A DNA stretch of 28,276 bases from an uncultured Christensenellaceae bacterium (GTDB taxonomy: Bacteria; Bacillota; Clostridia; Christensenellales; Pumilibacteraceae), in assembly GCA_910588155.1 (NCBI GenBank), contig CAJUPB010000017.1:1-28276 (forward strand), written 5' to 3'. Shown one piece after another: positions 9,401 through 15,834 of the stretch; position 1 is the stretch's first letter; each line of letters begins with the position of its first letter. A model generated the notes under the pieces. The model was given only the letters and a program-made list of their open reading frames with translations, was not told the origin of the DNA and did no database searches. A program made the position numbers and the translations under genes.

Positions 9401-11103
9401 CGGCTCTGCAAACCGTCGAAATGAACGCCGTGACGGCGGTGGGCGCAAACGCATTCACGGATACCCGCCTTACGACGGTCACGCTGCCGTCCTCGCTCTC
9501 CGAGTATTCCCGCGAAAAAACGCTGACGCTGTATTCGCAGTCGTCGGGCAAGTTGGAAGAGAAACAGGTGTTCGAACCCAGCGTCGGAAGCGGCGCATTT
9601 GCGGGTATTCCGACATTGACGCAGATAGCCGTCGCCGACGGCAACGACGTGTTCTTCTCGGAGAACGGCGTGCTGTATGCGAAAGTGGCAAACGGCTATG
9701 CTCTCGTGCAGTATCCCTCGGGAAAAGACGGCGAGTCTTACGAGATAAAGAGCGGTACGGTCAGAATCGAAGCCGACGCTTTCAACGGCGTCTCCGTTTT
9801 GAAGAAAGTGGTTCTGCCCGCCGACGTTACGTCGATAGGCGCCCGCGCTTTCTATAAGTCGTCCGTCAACGACTATACGTTCAAAAGCGTCAGAGTCCCC
9901 AACCTCGATTCGGAATATGTGGACGTGACGGGTGTAAGCACCAAAGATATAATGTATACCCTGTTTGCGACGACGGGCAATTTGCAGCTCGGTTCGCAGG
10001 TCTTTTATGCCAACTTCTACGATTACGTAGCAAAACGTACGGAAGAGAGAAAGTTAAACGAGAACGGACACAACTATAAAGCTCCGTCCTTCGGACTCAA
10101 AATAACCTATCCCGAGAACGGCGTCGGATACGACAATCTCGTGTGGGAAGGCTTCTTCGAAACGCGCGAAACTTCGGCTTACGCCGCAGACGCCTTGACG
10201 ATAAGCGTCAATAATGCGATAGCGTCAATGCCGGCATCGTCGGCGATAGAGGCGGTCGCAAGTCTGTCCGCACTCGAAGAATTGAGCCGCACCGTAAAAG
10301 AGGCAAGACGCCTGTACAATACGGTTACGGACGCAAAACAGCTCGAACTCGTCGATTACGATATGTTGAAGAACGCCGAAAGCGCGGTCAGAGCGGCGAG
10401 AAGTCGCCTCGGCGCACCCGCAAAGGTATCTTCTTTGAAGATTGCGCAAATGCCCAATTTGAGATATTACGTGGGCGAAAACTTCGACAAGACGGGTATG
10501 AAAGTAATCGCCGTATACGACGATACGTCCGAAGAGGAAGTGACCGACTATGCAGTCGACAAAACTTTGCTGACTTTGGACGACGATTTCGTCACGGTGA
10601 CGTACAGCGGCGTGAGCGTCGGTTTCGCAATCGCCGTGGAAGAGCCTGTCTATCGCACTCTGACGTTCACGGGCGAGTTCGTGACCGAGTTCACCGTGCA
10701 GGTGTTGGAAGGCAGAAAGGCGGATATTCCCGCCGACCCCAAAAAGAGCGGCTATCGTTTCGAAGGTTGGACGGCAGACGGGGAATGGTTCGATTTCGAC
10801 AAGCCCGTGACGGCTGACATAACGCTGACCGCGGTGTGGAGCAAGGGCGGAAGCCGTATAGACTTCGGCGTGCTCTCGGCAATTTTGTGGGGCTTCTGCG
10901 TGGGCATTCCTGTCCTGTTCGCAATACTGTATTTCTCGGTTGTCGGCGTGTTTAAACTTGTAAAGCGCACCGTCGGAAAATCCGCGGACGGGCAGACCGA
11001 ACCCGAAAAGAACGCCGAAACGGAAAACTCGGCGGAAGAAACGGAAAAAACCGAAGAAACAAAAAGTATCGAAGATAAAGAAGACGGAAGCGAGAAGGAG
11101 TAA
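3445..11103 (+). CDS. Giant membrane-anchored S8 subtilisin-family protease with PA, Ig-like, BspA leucine-rich and InlB repeats
   Basis: This is a predicted extracellular serine endoprotease of 2552 residues, lactocepin/C5a-peptidase-like in its front half. A Sec signal peptide (about 1-35) has no proper lipobox. The catalytic triad is intact: Asp215 in VAVLDTG, His289 in STHGTHVAG and Ser651 in GTSMASPNMAG, with oxyanion Asn404 in AAGN. A protease-associated (PA) insert lies at about 455-595. Fn3-like and beta-sandwich domains (about 720-1190) and two BIG2-type Ig domains (about 1200-1375) follow. Then come about 25 BspA-type leucine-rich repeats with IG..AF.GC..L..V.LP spacing (about 1376-2170), a helical segment (about 2248-2326), a Big_3-like domain and one InlB B-repeat (about 2404-2467). 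It ends with a transmembrane helix (about 2473-2505) and a Glu/Lys-rich cytoplasmic tail; there is no LPXTG. The start has AAAGGA ten bases upstream. AAGGAG in its last codons serves the next gene three bases on. The substrate is unknown; peptide supply to the downstream transporter is inferred. Confidence 0.93.
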   Translation: MFKKLSAKILALLLCATMVMGAGVGMLDFGAGVSAPETSGGGRSDLENVTGQYSLDAIKESQYDKSLVSEKPEYLTGKGSVIVKIEGDDLYNYYEKNGAKTEFSDFVSSPAGKRYTDGLKDKQHRVLAAMKKRGIAYELRYSYTAVTNAFSVEVDYSDVENIRAINGVESVYYGNTYAQPEYTVSENNANVYSTGIYDSSEVGYDGAGTVVAVLDTGLDYTHKAFSHMPKNTADIWDKDYVEKQFGGTLAKTERMPSATVDDVYVNAKVPYAFDYADNDCNVYPSYSTHGTHVAGIIAGRDEDKIVGTDEETGEEETFVGVAPEAQLVIMKVFTDDLDSKLLGGADTDDILAAVHDCAVLGVDVINMSLGSSGGFSSESTNEFLSFVYDKVEKLGISLIVAAGNESSSGYGGGNGMNLASNPDSGTVGSPSTYGHALSVASINGQKSPYFIANEADNGGTPAFVTNAADMNSNDVKFVEELFEKYEEENPSMIDADGSLRLNYVVVGGVGRTNNYTPIITRELNKGNTIALVRRGDISFSEKVQNAMSRGAVGVIVYNNLSGEIRMSLAEVEDPVPTCSISLNEGTAMVNGATMSKGTITLNKKYTAGPFMSSFSGLGVTPDLKLKPEITAHGGEILSAVPGGYDKYSGTSMASPNMAGAVALLRQHVREEGLTGVALNARINQLLMSSATIALNPDGNPYSPRKQGAGLANILAAVNTQAYIAVPDGNGGYLDKTKIEFGDDVKKGGVYTAKFSVVNQTAAEMRYTFSSYVFTETLAINKKTVEENAYMLDDALVTFDANGVSGGEGDTITVPAGGKTDLTVTVTLTERDRQYLDESFENGMYVEGYFRLLKEGDAYCDLSLPFLAFYGDWSAAPLFDYSIYDLAITDADPTIEDEDKPKASARETTPLGLFNDGKYIMPLGSYLYNQNEEDVEIFPSSDKASISMYDTEARRTVYQLYMIYGGLLRGAKTLHITITDAVTGEIVYDKTENNVRKAYANGGNNVGSPIMIEMNPYEWGLANNREYIFNMKGTLDWKDGNANNDEFEFNFHVDYEAPSIESYSVRFEPYMDNKETKYRIWLDVNVYDNRYVASLLPCYVKDNKLMLMTEYVIPVNSMANSLTKVSFEITDFYDDYYDEIYLGVEDYAMNQSLYRLNLTNATKYCDKLEYEQQDGKFVQTDTRTSTTIINGEQVKSEYGVYSLTLSPNEVYKMKAAVTPSDTFAYKLDWQTGNSSVAVASENEIFAKKAGSTVISVKDGNGLTKAQINVKVAGDEQKSPTPERLTFRPAVNKDNNIQSLEQNGTTIELYPNTRLELKVDAEPWYLTGGLKLNWSSSNPDVASVDENGVLTTKKKGIASITVSADGFERVSAMLRVSVVSEFRIVNYVLYEYHGSPDVVIHDDLNVMMIDEDCFSGNRSITSVTLPKTLTEVGENCFKNCTGLQTVTIPSETNVIGKSAFEGCVSLKKIVLKTFVDEEYDAEMTGAITVANRGFYNCISLQEITNPTRLTTVGREAFKGCKSLRTLDVTGLAVSYESAFENCTSLSELKLSAFTSPSVNMFKGCTALETVTYPMKSVSDGMFSGCVNLKTITFTQSLSYVGAEAFANTSLTSITIPGGDVRIGAYAFKNCAELTRFTVGSGARLNFVGIKPFDGCAKFTAFALDGNTDYFVDGGILYNAAKTQIVFVPEAVTSVTSLPSSVTEIGNNVFAGKTSLKSFNFAGITKIGDYAFAGSGLTSVALPSSVEFVGKGAFEGCAQLSSVDISGARTDSISDFLFKSCDSLKSVRLPVGVTSIGDGAFENTPIQSIDFNGAPIVSIGENAFMSTRLSKAELPSSVRKIGAGAFSRIPSLSSAVIPAITEMGRGAFEGCSVLSSVTIADGATVIGEDAFAWRPDGLNTATSPLKNVTIPDSVQTIGAGAFYNCSSLKEVNLKGVQTIGAAAFYASGIIGVDTSAASIGELAFCDCKSLTSAKINGAKYIGVGAFLGSALQTVEMNAVTAVGANAFTDTRLTTVTLPSSLSEYSREKTLTLYSQSSGKLEEKQVFEPSVGSGAFAGIPTLTQIAVADGNDVFFSENGVLYAKVANGYALVQYPSGKDGESYEIKSGTVRIEADAFNGVSVLKKVVLPADVTSIGARAFYKSSVNDYTFKSVRVPNLDSEYVDVTGVSTKDIMYTLFATTGNLQLGSQVFYANFYDYVAKRTEERKLNENGHNYKAPSFGLKITYPENGVGYDNLVWEGFFETRETSAYAADALTISVNNAIASMPASSAIEAVASLSALEELSRTVKEARRLYNTVTDAKQLELVDYDMLKNAESAVRAARSRLGAPAKVSSLKIAQMPNLRYYVGENFDKTGMKVIAVYDDTSEEEVTDYAVDKTLLTLDDDFVTVTYSGVSVGFAIAVEEPVYRTLTFTGEFVTEFTVQVLEGRKADIPADPKKSGYRFEGWTADGEWFDFDKPVTADITLTAVWSKGGSRIDFGVLSAILWGFCVGIPVLFAILYFSVVGVFKLVKRTVGKSADGQTEPEKNAETENSAEETEKTEETKSIEDKEDGSEKE

Positions 11104-11106
11104 GAA

Positions 11107-14100
11107 ATGAAAAAGAGCAGAAAATTCGGTATATTATTGACGACGCTGCTTGTCGTAACCGCTGTTGCGACAATGCTCGTGTTCGCCGGCTGCGACAAAA
11201 AAGTCACCGTGACGTTTATGAACGGCGATGCGGTGCATAGCATTGTGACGGGCGAAGCGGGAGTCGATTTGCCGCCGCAGACCGCTCCCGAAAAAACGGG
11301 TTACGAGTTCGGCGGTTGGAAGGATGCGGGCGGCGCGGCATTTACGCAGACCGCATTCCCCGAAAAGAGCACGACCGTTTATGCGAATTTCACGCCGAAT
11401 CCGTATAAGGTGGAGTTCAACGCAGGCAAGGGCAGCGGACTTCCCGTAATGGTGGATGCGACTTACGACACCCCTGTTTCCGTACCCGACGCGGCAAAGA
11501 GATTCGAAAGAACGGGTTTCGAGCTTGCGGGCTGGGCAAAGACGAAAGACGCCGACGCCGCGGATTATAACGTAAACGACAGCCTTTTGAACCTCACCGA
11601 AACCAAGGACGAGAAAGTCACGCTGTACGGATACTATGTTCCGACCGCAGTCGAAGCGGACTTCGTCTACGACGGCGACACAGTCGTCGCGTATGTCGGC
11701 AACGACGAGATAATCTCTCTTCCGAAAAAATATTCCAAAATCGGCGAACACGCATTCGAGGGAAACACGGCTTTGAAAGAAGTCATAATTCCCGACAGTT
11801 ACACGGAGATAGGCTTCGGCGCGTTTGAGGGCTGCGATAATCTCGAAGCCATATCCGTCCCCTTCATCGGCGGAGGAAACCAAGACAACGCTTTCTTGGC
11901 GTACATCTTCGGTGCGGCGACGTATAAGGACAATACGTTCGCATACAACCTGACAAACGTCGGCGCGGGCAGCGGTAGCGAGATAGATATGAATACGCTG
12001 ACGGGCAGTTTCTTTATTCCGCAGTCGTTGCGTATCGTCACCGTAAACACCGAAATCGACACTATTCCCGAGGGCGCGTTTTATTACGCTTTCGGTCTGG
12101 AAAAGGTGCTTGCACACCGTTTTACCGACGACGAAATTCCCGATAAGGACAGCGTCTATACTTACAGAATAAAGACGGTCGGTAAGTCCGCGTTCGAGGG
12201 TTGCCACAGAATAGGCTACGACACGAAAGCCGACGTCGAATACGCTATGCCTTGGCTGTCCGAAGTCGAAACAATCGGAGAGGCGGCTTTCAAAGGCTAC
12301 GTTGCGAACAACGACTATTTCACGAGCAAAATGAGAACGCTCGGCGTGCTTTCCGAAATCAGAACCATAGGCAAAGAGGCTTTCGCTTACAATAACGGTC
12401 TCGGAAGCGTCGTGTTCGGAAACCATTTGCAGAGAATAGAAGAGAGCGCGTTCAAAAGCGTCAACCTTTTGCAGCAGGTCGAGATTCCCGATTCCTGTAC
12501 GTATATCGGCGATTACGCGTTCCAGCAGTGTATCTATCTTTCCAGCGTCACGATAGGCGCAAACGTCGAGTACGTCGGCAAGGAAGCCTTCGCGTTGAGC
12601 GCCGGTCTGACCGAAGTGTTCTTCAAAGGCGCGCTTCCTCAAACGCTTTCCGAAGACGCCTTCCACGGCTTGGATATCTATACCGACGATAAAGGCGACG
12701 AGCAAATGCGTCCCGTGGAAAACGATTGCAACAAAGGACTTGTGTTCTACAATTACAATTGGTCGGAAAGCCGGTCCGCGGCGGCGGAAACCACTCTCAA
12801 AACTCATTGCCCGTCCTCGCAAGTCAAAAAAGCGGGAGAGGAGAGAGGCCCGTTCTATTACATCGGCAGCAGCGGAAAATACGAGTTCTCGATGAAGTTC
12901 TCCGCAGGTCATACGATTATAATTTCCGACCCCTATTACCGTTCGGGTATAGGTCTCCCCACAATCGTCGGTACGTATACGAAAGCGGCAGACGCGTGGT
13001 ACGGCGTGGAAATTTATACTTTGAGAATACTTCTCGACGTCGATTTCACGGTCAAACTCGATTACTACCTGTCGTCTACGCTCACGCATTACTACATTTA
13101 CAAAGTGGATACGTTCACGATGTCGGAAGTCATAGAAGAGACGCAGAACGGCTTTAAAATCGGCAACAAGGCGGACGACGAGTGGTATCTCGAAGAAAAT
13201 AAATACGGTCAAATCGGTCTGTGGCATAACGGCGAAATGGTCGAGATTCAAAAGGATAAGGGCGCGACTTACGTCGTCGGCGGTATCTCGCAGTACTATG
13301 ACGACAGAACCATTCGTACTTTCGTGTACCGCCAAGGCAACGAGTATTTCGAGGAAGTCGTGACGTACGAATTCGTATACGTTCCCGATGACAACGCCAA
13401 GGACGATATGTTCGTATACTACGGCACGCTTCATCTCGACGAAACGGGACAGAATATGCTGTTCGGCAACTACGAAAGCAGCGATAAGAAAGTCGTCATA
13501 ACCGTGGATGCGCAGGTCGATGCCGTCACCGTCAGAAAGGACGGAAATATCGTCGCAAAAGGCAAATACTCGTCGTCCGACGTCTACGGCAGTTATACGA
13601 CTTCGGTGGGCGAGTCGGGCGAAACCGTCAAGAATTACAAAAATTATACGATTGTTTCCGCAGACAAGGGACTGACATTGACGTTCACCGACTTCTTGGA
13701 GTCGTTCGTGGACAACGAGATTTTGCGCAGCACCTATGCGCGCTGCCGCATAGAGCTTGACGGCGAAACTTACGTGCTTTACAACACGAAATACTCCTCG
13801 CATACCGACGCATACTTCGTCACCAGCACGGGCTCGCGTTCCACCGACAGATACGTGCTTATGCAGTACGAACAGCGTATCGAAGTCGGCGAGGGCGAAG
13901 AAGCGGACATTATGCAGATGTACCCCGGTTTCGGAGAACATTTCTACGACTATCAGGGCGAAACCCATCGCGTGTATTTGACTTATAAATACGAAGAGAG
14001 CGAAACGGGTATGGTCTATAACTTCACGGAAGACAACGGCGGCAAGTACACCGCATCCGTCAAAGACGAGTTCATCGGCACGTTCGAAGCCGATATGCGC

Positions 14101-15732
14101 GGCAGCCAGGGCGGAGCAAAGCGCGTCTATTCGCCTTTCTATGTGGACGAAGAAAACGCGGTGTTCACGGACGGCAAGATAAAGATTGTGACAAGCGGCT
14201 ACGGCACGGCGACGCTGACCGACGAAAAGGGCGCCGAAATCAAAGGCAAGTATAACGTCGTAAGCGACGAACCCGTATCGCAGGTCTACATCTCCGAAAG
14301 AACGTATTACAATCTGGTCGAATACGTGTTCCGCTCCGACGACGGAGAACTCACGGAATACTTCGTGCCCAACTTCTACGACGCCTTCGACGGCAGTATG
14401 AAAAAGGGCGATATGCTCCGTCCGGATTCCACGCGCGGAAACGTATACCGCATTTACGACAGCATTTCCAAAGTCTGCACGGGCAGATTCGTGTCCACGG
14501 GTTACGGAATGGGTCTGTTCTACCTTATGGTCAACCCCAAAACAAATCAGACCGTCGGCGTGGATAACTACTTCTTTGCCCCGGGCGCGACGTACGCGCA
14601 CTACGAAGTCGTCGGCGAACAGGGCGGAAGCCCCGTATACCGTCTCAAAAACGGTTTGGGTCTCGGCTTCTTCACGTGGACGGCAAGCGATAAGAAAATC
14701 CTCGGCTATGCCGGCGGCGAACTGTCCCGCGAACCTGCGTACGTTATGTATGTCGGCAACGAGTACGAGAATTGGTGGAAGTCCACGGCGGCATTGCTGA
14801 TAACGGGCGACTTGTCGCCTTCGGTCGATGAAATGCAGCTTATGGTCGCAAGAGAGGAAAAAGGCGTTTACACCGCGCCGAACGGCTACACTATGGAGCT
14901 TGACGGCAATGGTACGGCGACGCTTAAAAACGCAAGCGGCGTGTTGGTCCATACGGCGAAATACGGCTCCGTGGACGCAGGCAAGCTGAATATGAAACGC
15001 TATCCGATGAATTACACGGTCGGCGGCGTCACGTACACGGGCTCGATAGACGTGTCCGCAGGCATCGTCAGAATGGCTCTGACGGACGGCGCGACGAAGA
15101 TAGACAACTTCATAAAGAATGACCCCGACAGCGAATTCCCGAAAGACTTCACGGGTGCGGCCGATAAGTTCACGCTGTATAAGGATAACTATGTCGGACG
15201 CTACAACGCCTCCGCGCAGACGTATAACATCGGCAGTTACGAAGTAGACGAAGCGACGGGCAACTATATCTTGCGTTTCGACGACAGGAAATATGTCGTG
15301 ACGTTGGACGAAGCGGCAAAAACCTATACGGTGGTGCAATCCTTTGCCGCAATTAAAATGGAACCTGCCGATTACGGAGCCAAGGCGTACTATCCCGCAA
15401 CGGAAAAAGACGAGTACACCTGCGATTTGTACGGCTATAAGGTTCGTGCGGATGCAAACGGCAACCCCGTCCTCAACGAGAAAAGCGAATACGCCGAAAC
15501 GTTAATCGATACCCAAAACGACGTCTATTGGTACCAGGGCTCTATGTATAAGATAGACTCGCTCTGCTACGAAGACGGCGAACTGTCCGTCACTTACGCG
15601 CTGTTGGGCATAATCGAAATCACGAACAGCGGCACATATTATCCGCCCGAAAACAATAAAAAGGCGTTCATAATCATAGACAGAGGAAACGCGATAGTTC
15701 TGTACGAATACATCGGACAGTCCGCAGGCTGA
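11107..15732 (+). CDS. Large surface lipoprotein with InlB B-repeats, BspA leucine-rich repeats and repeated GxY/DGxGxAT modules
   Basis: The 1541-residue product has a lipoprotein signal peptide with lipobox FAGC (lipidated Cys29), so it should sit on the outer face of the membrane. Two InlB B-repeats (about 33-98 and 99-178) carry the GY/GF..GGW or AGW and YA.F / YGYY signatures. About eight BspA-type leucine-rich repeats occupy about 185-525. The remaining thousand residues are uncharacterised, beta-rich and aromatic-rich, with recurring segments of the form GxY...hydrophobic...GxGTAT (clear near 989-1050 and 1250-1290; weaker near 786 and 1360). I see no catalytic motif. It starts three bases after the protease stop, using AAGGAG (11095-11100) inside the protease's last codons, so translation is probably coupled. 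A ligand-binding or adhesive partner of the protease is the likely role, by inference. Confidence 0.9.
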   Translation: MKKSRKFGILLTTLLVVTAVATMLVFAGCDKKVTVTFMNGDAVHSIVTGEAGVDLPPQTAPEKTGYEFGGWKDAGGAAFTQTAFPEKSTTVYANFTPNPYKVEFNAGKGSGLPVMVDATYDTPVSVPDAAKRFERTGFELAGWAKTKDADAADYNVNDSLLNLTETKDEKVTLYGYYVPTAVEADFVYDGDTVVAYVGNDEIISLPKKYSKIGEHAFEGNTALKEVIIPDSYTEIGFGAFEGCDNLEAISVPFIGGGNQDNAFLAYIFGAATYKDNTFAYNLTNVGAGSGSEIDMNTLTGSFFIPQSLRIVTVNTEIDTIPEGAFYYAFGLEKVLAHRFTDDEIPDKDSVYTYRIKTVGKSAFEGCHRIGYDTKADVEYAMPWLSEVETIGEAAFKGYVANNDYFTSKMRTLGVLSEIRTIGKEAFAYNNGLGSVVFGNHLQRIEESAFKSVNLLQQVEIPDSCTYIGDYAFQQCIYLSSVTIGANVEYVGKEAFALSAGLTEVFFKGALPQTLSEDAFHGLDIYTDDKGDEQMRPVENDCNKGLVFYNYNWSESRSAAAETTLKTHCPSSQVKKAGEERGPFYYIGSSGKYEFSMKFSAGHTIIISDPYYRSGIGLPTIVGTYTKAADAWYGVEIYTLRILLDVDFTVKLDYYLSSTLTHYYIYKVDTFTMSEVIEETQNGFKIGNKADDEWYLEENKYGQIGLWHNGEMVEIQKDKGATYVVGGISQYYDDRTIRTFVYRQGNEYFEEVVTYEFVYVPDDNAKDDMFVYYGTLHLDETGQNMLFGNYESSDKKVVITVDAQVDAVTVRKDGNIVAKGKYSSSDVYGSYTTSVGESGETVKNYKNYTIVSADKGLTLTFTDFLESFVDNEILRSTYARCRIELDGETYVLYNTKYSSHTDAYFVTSTGSRSTDRYVLMQYEQRIEVGEGEEADIMQMYPGFGEHFYDYQGETHRVYLTYKYEESETGMVYNFTEDNGGKYTASVKDEFIGTFEADMRGSQGGAKRVYSPFYVDEENAVFTDGKIKIVTSGYGTATLTDEKGAEIKGKYNVVSDEPVSQVYISERTYYNLVEYVFRSDDGELTEYFVPNFYDAFDGSMKKGDMLRPDSTRGNVYRIYDSISKVCTGRFVSTGYGMGLFYLMVNPKTNQTVGVDNYFFAPGATYAHYEVVGEQGGSPVYRLKNGLGLGFFTWTASDKKILGYAGGELSREPAYVMYVGNEYENWWKSTAALLITGDLSPSVDEMQLMVAREEKGVYTAPNGYTMELDGNGTATLKNASGVLVHTAKYGSVDAGKLNMKRYPMNYTVGGVTYTGSIDVSAGIVRMALTDGATKIDNFIKNDPDSEFPKDFTGAADKFTLYKDNYVGRYNASAQTYNIGSYEVDEATGNYILRFDDRKYVVTLDEAAKTYTVVQSFAAIKMEPADYGAKAYYPATEKDEYTCDLYGYKVRADANGNPVLNEKSEYAETLIDTQNDVYWYQGSMYKIDSLCYEDGELSVTYALLGIIEITNSGTYYPPENNKKAFIIIDRGNAIVLYEYIGQSAG

Positions 15733-15834
15733 TTTTTTCGCGCGGCAGTGCACGGGTGTTTGAAAGGTATAAAATAGGGCGGCAAGAAATTGTCGCGGCA
15801 ATTCAATCAATAAATCTCAAAAGGAGACAAAAAT

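Noticed and set aside
10861..11103. LPXTG sorting signal at the protease C-terminus
   Set aside because: No LPXTG-like motif precedes the hydrophobic helix, and the tail after it is long and acidic rather than short and basic.
11134..15339. 1401-codon antisense open frame over the 1541-residue lipoprotein
   Set aside because: The plus frame has a lipoprotein signal, a coupled ribosome binding site and recognisable repeats. The antisense product is a mirror of codon bias with no domain features.
15740..15834. TATAAAAT-like promoter before the 828-residue lipoprotein
   Set aside because: No acceptable -35 box occurs at 16-18 bp upstream; the A/T-rich box alone is not enough.
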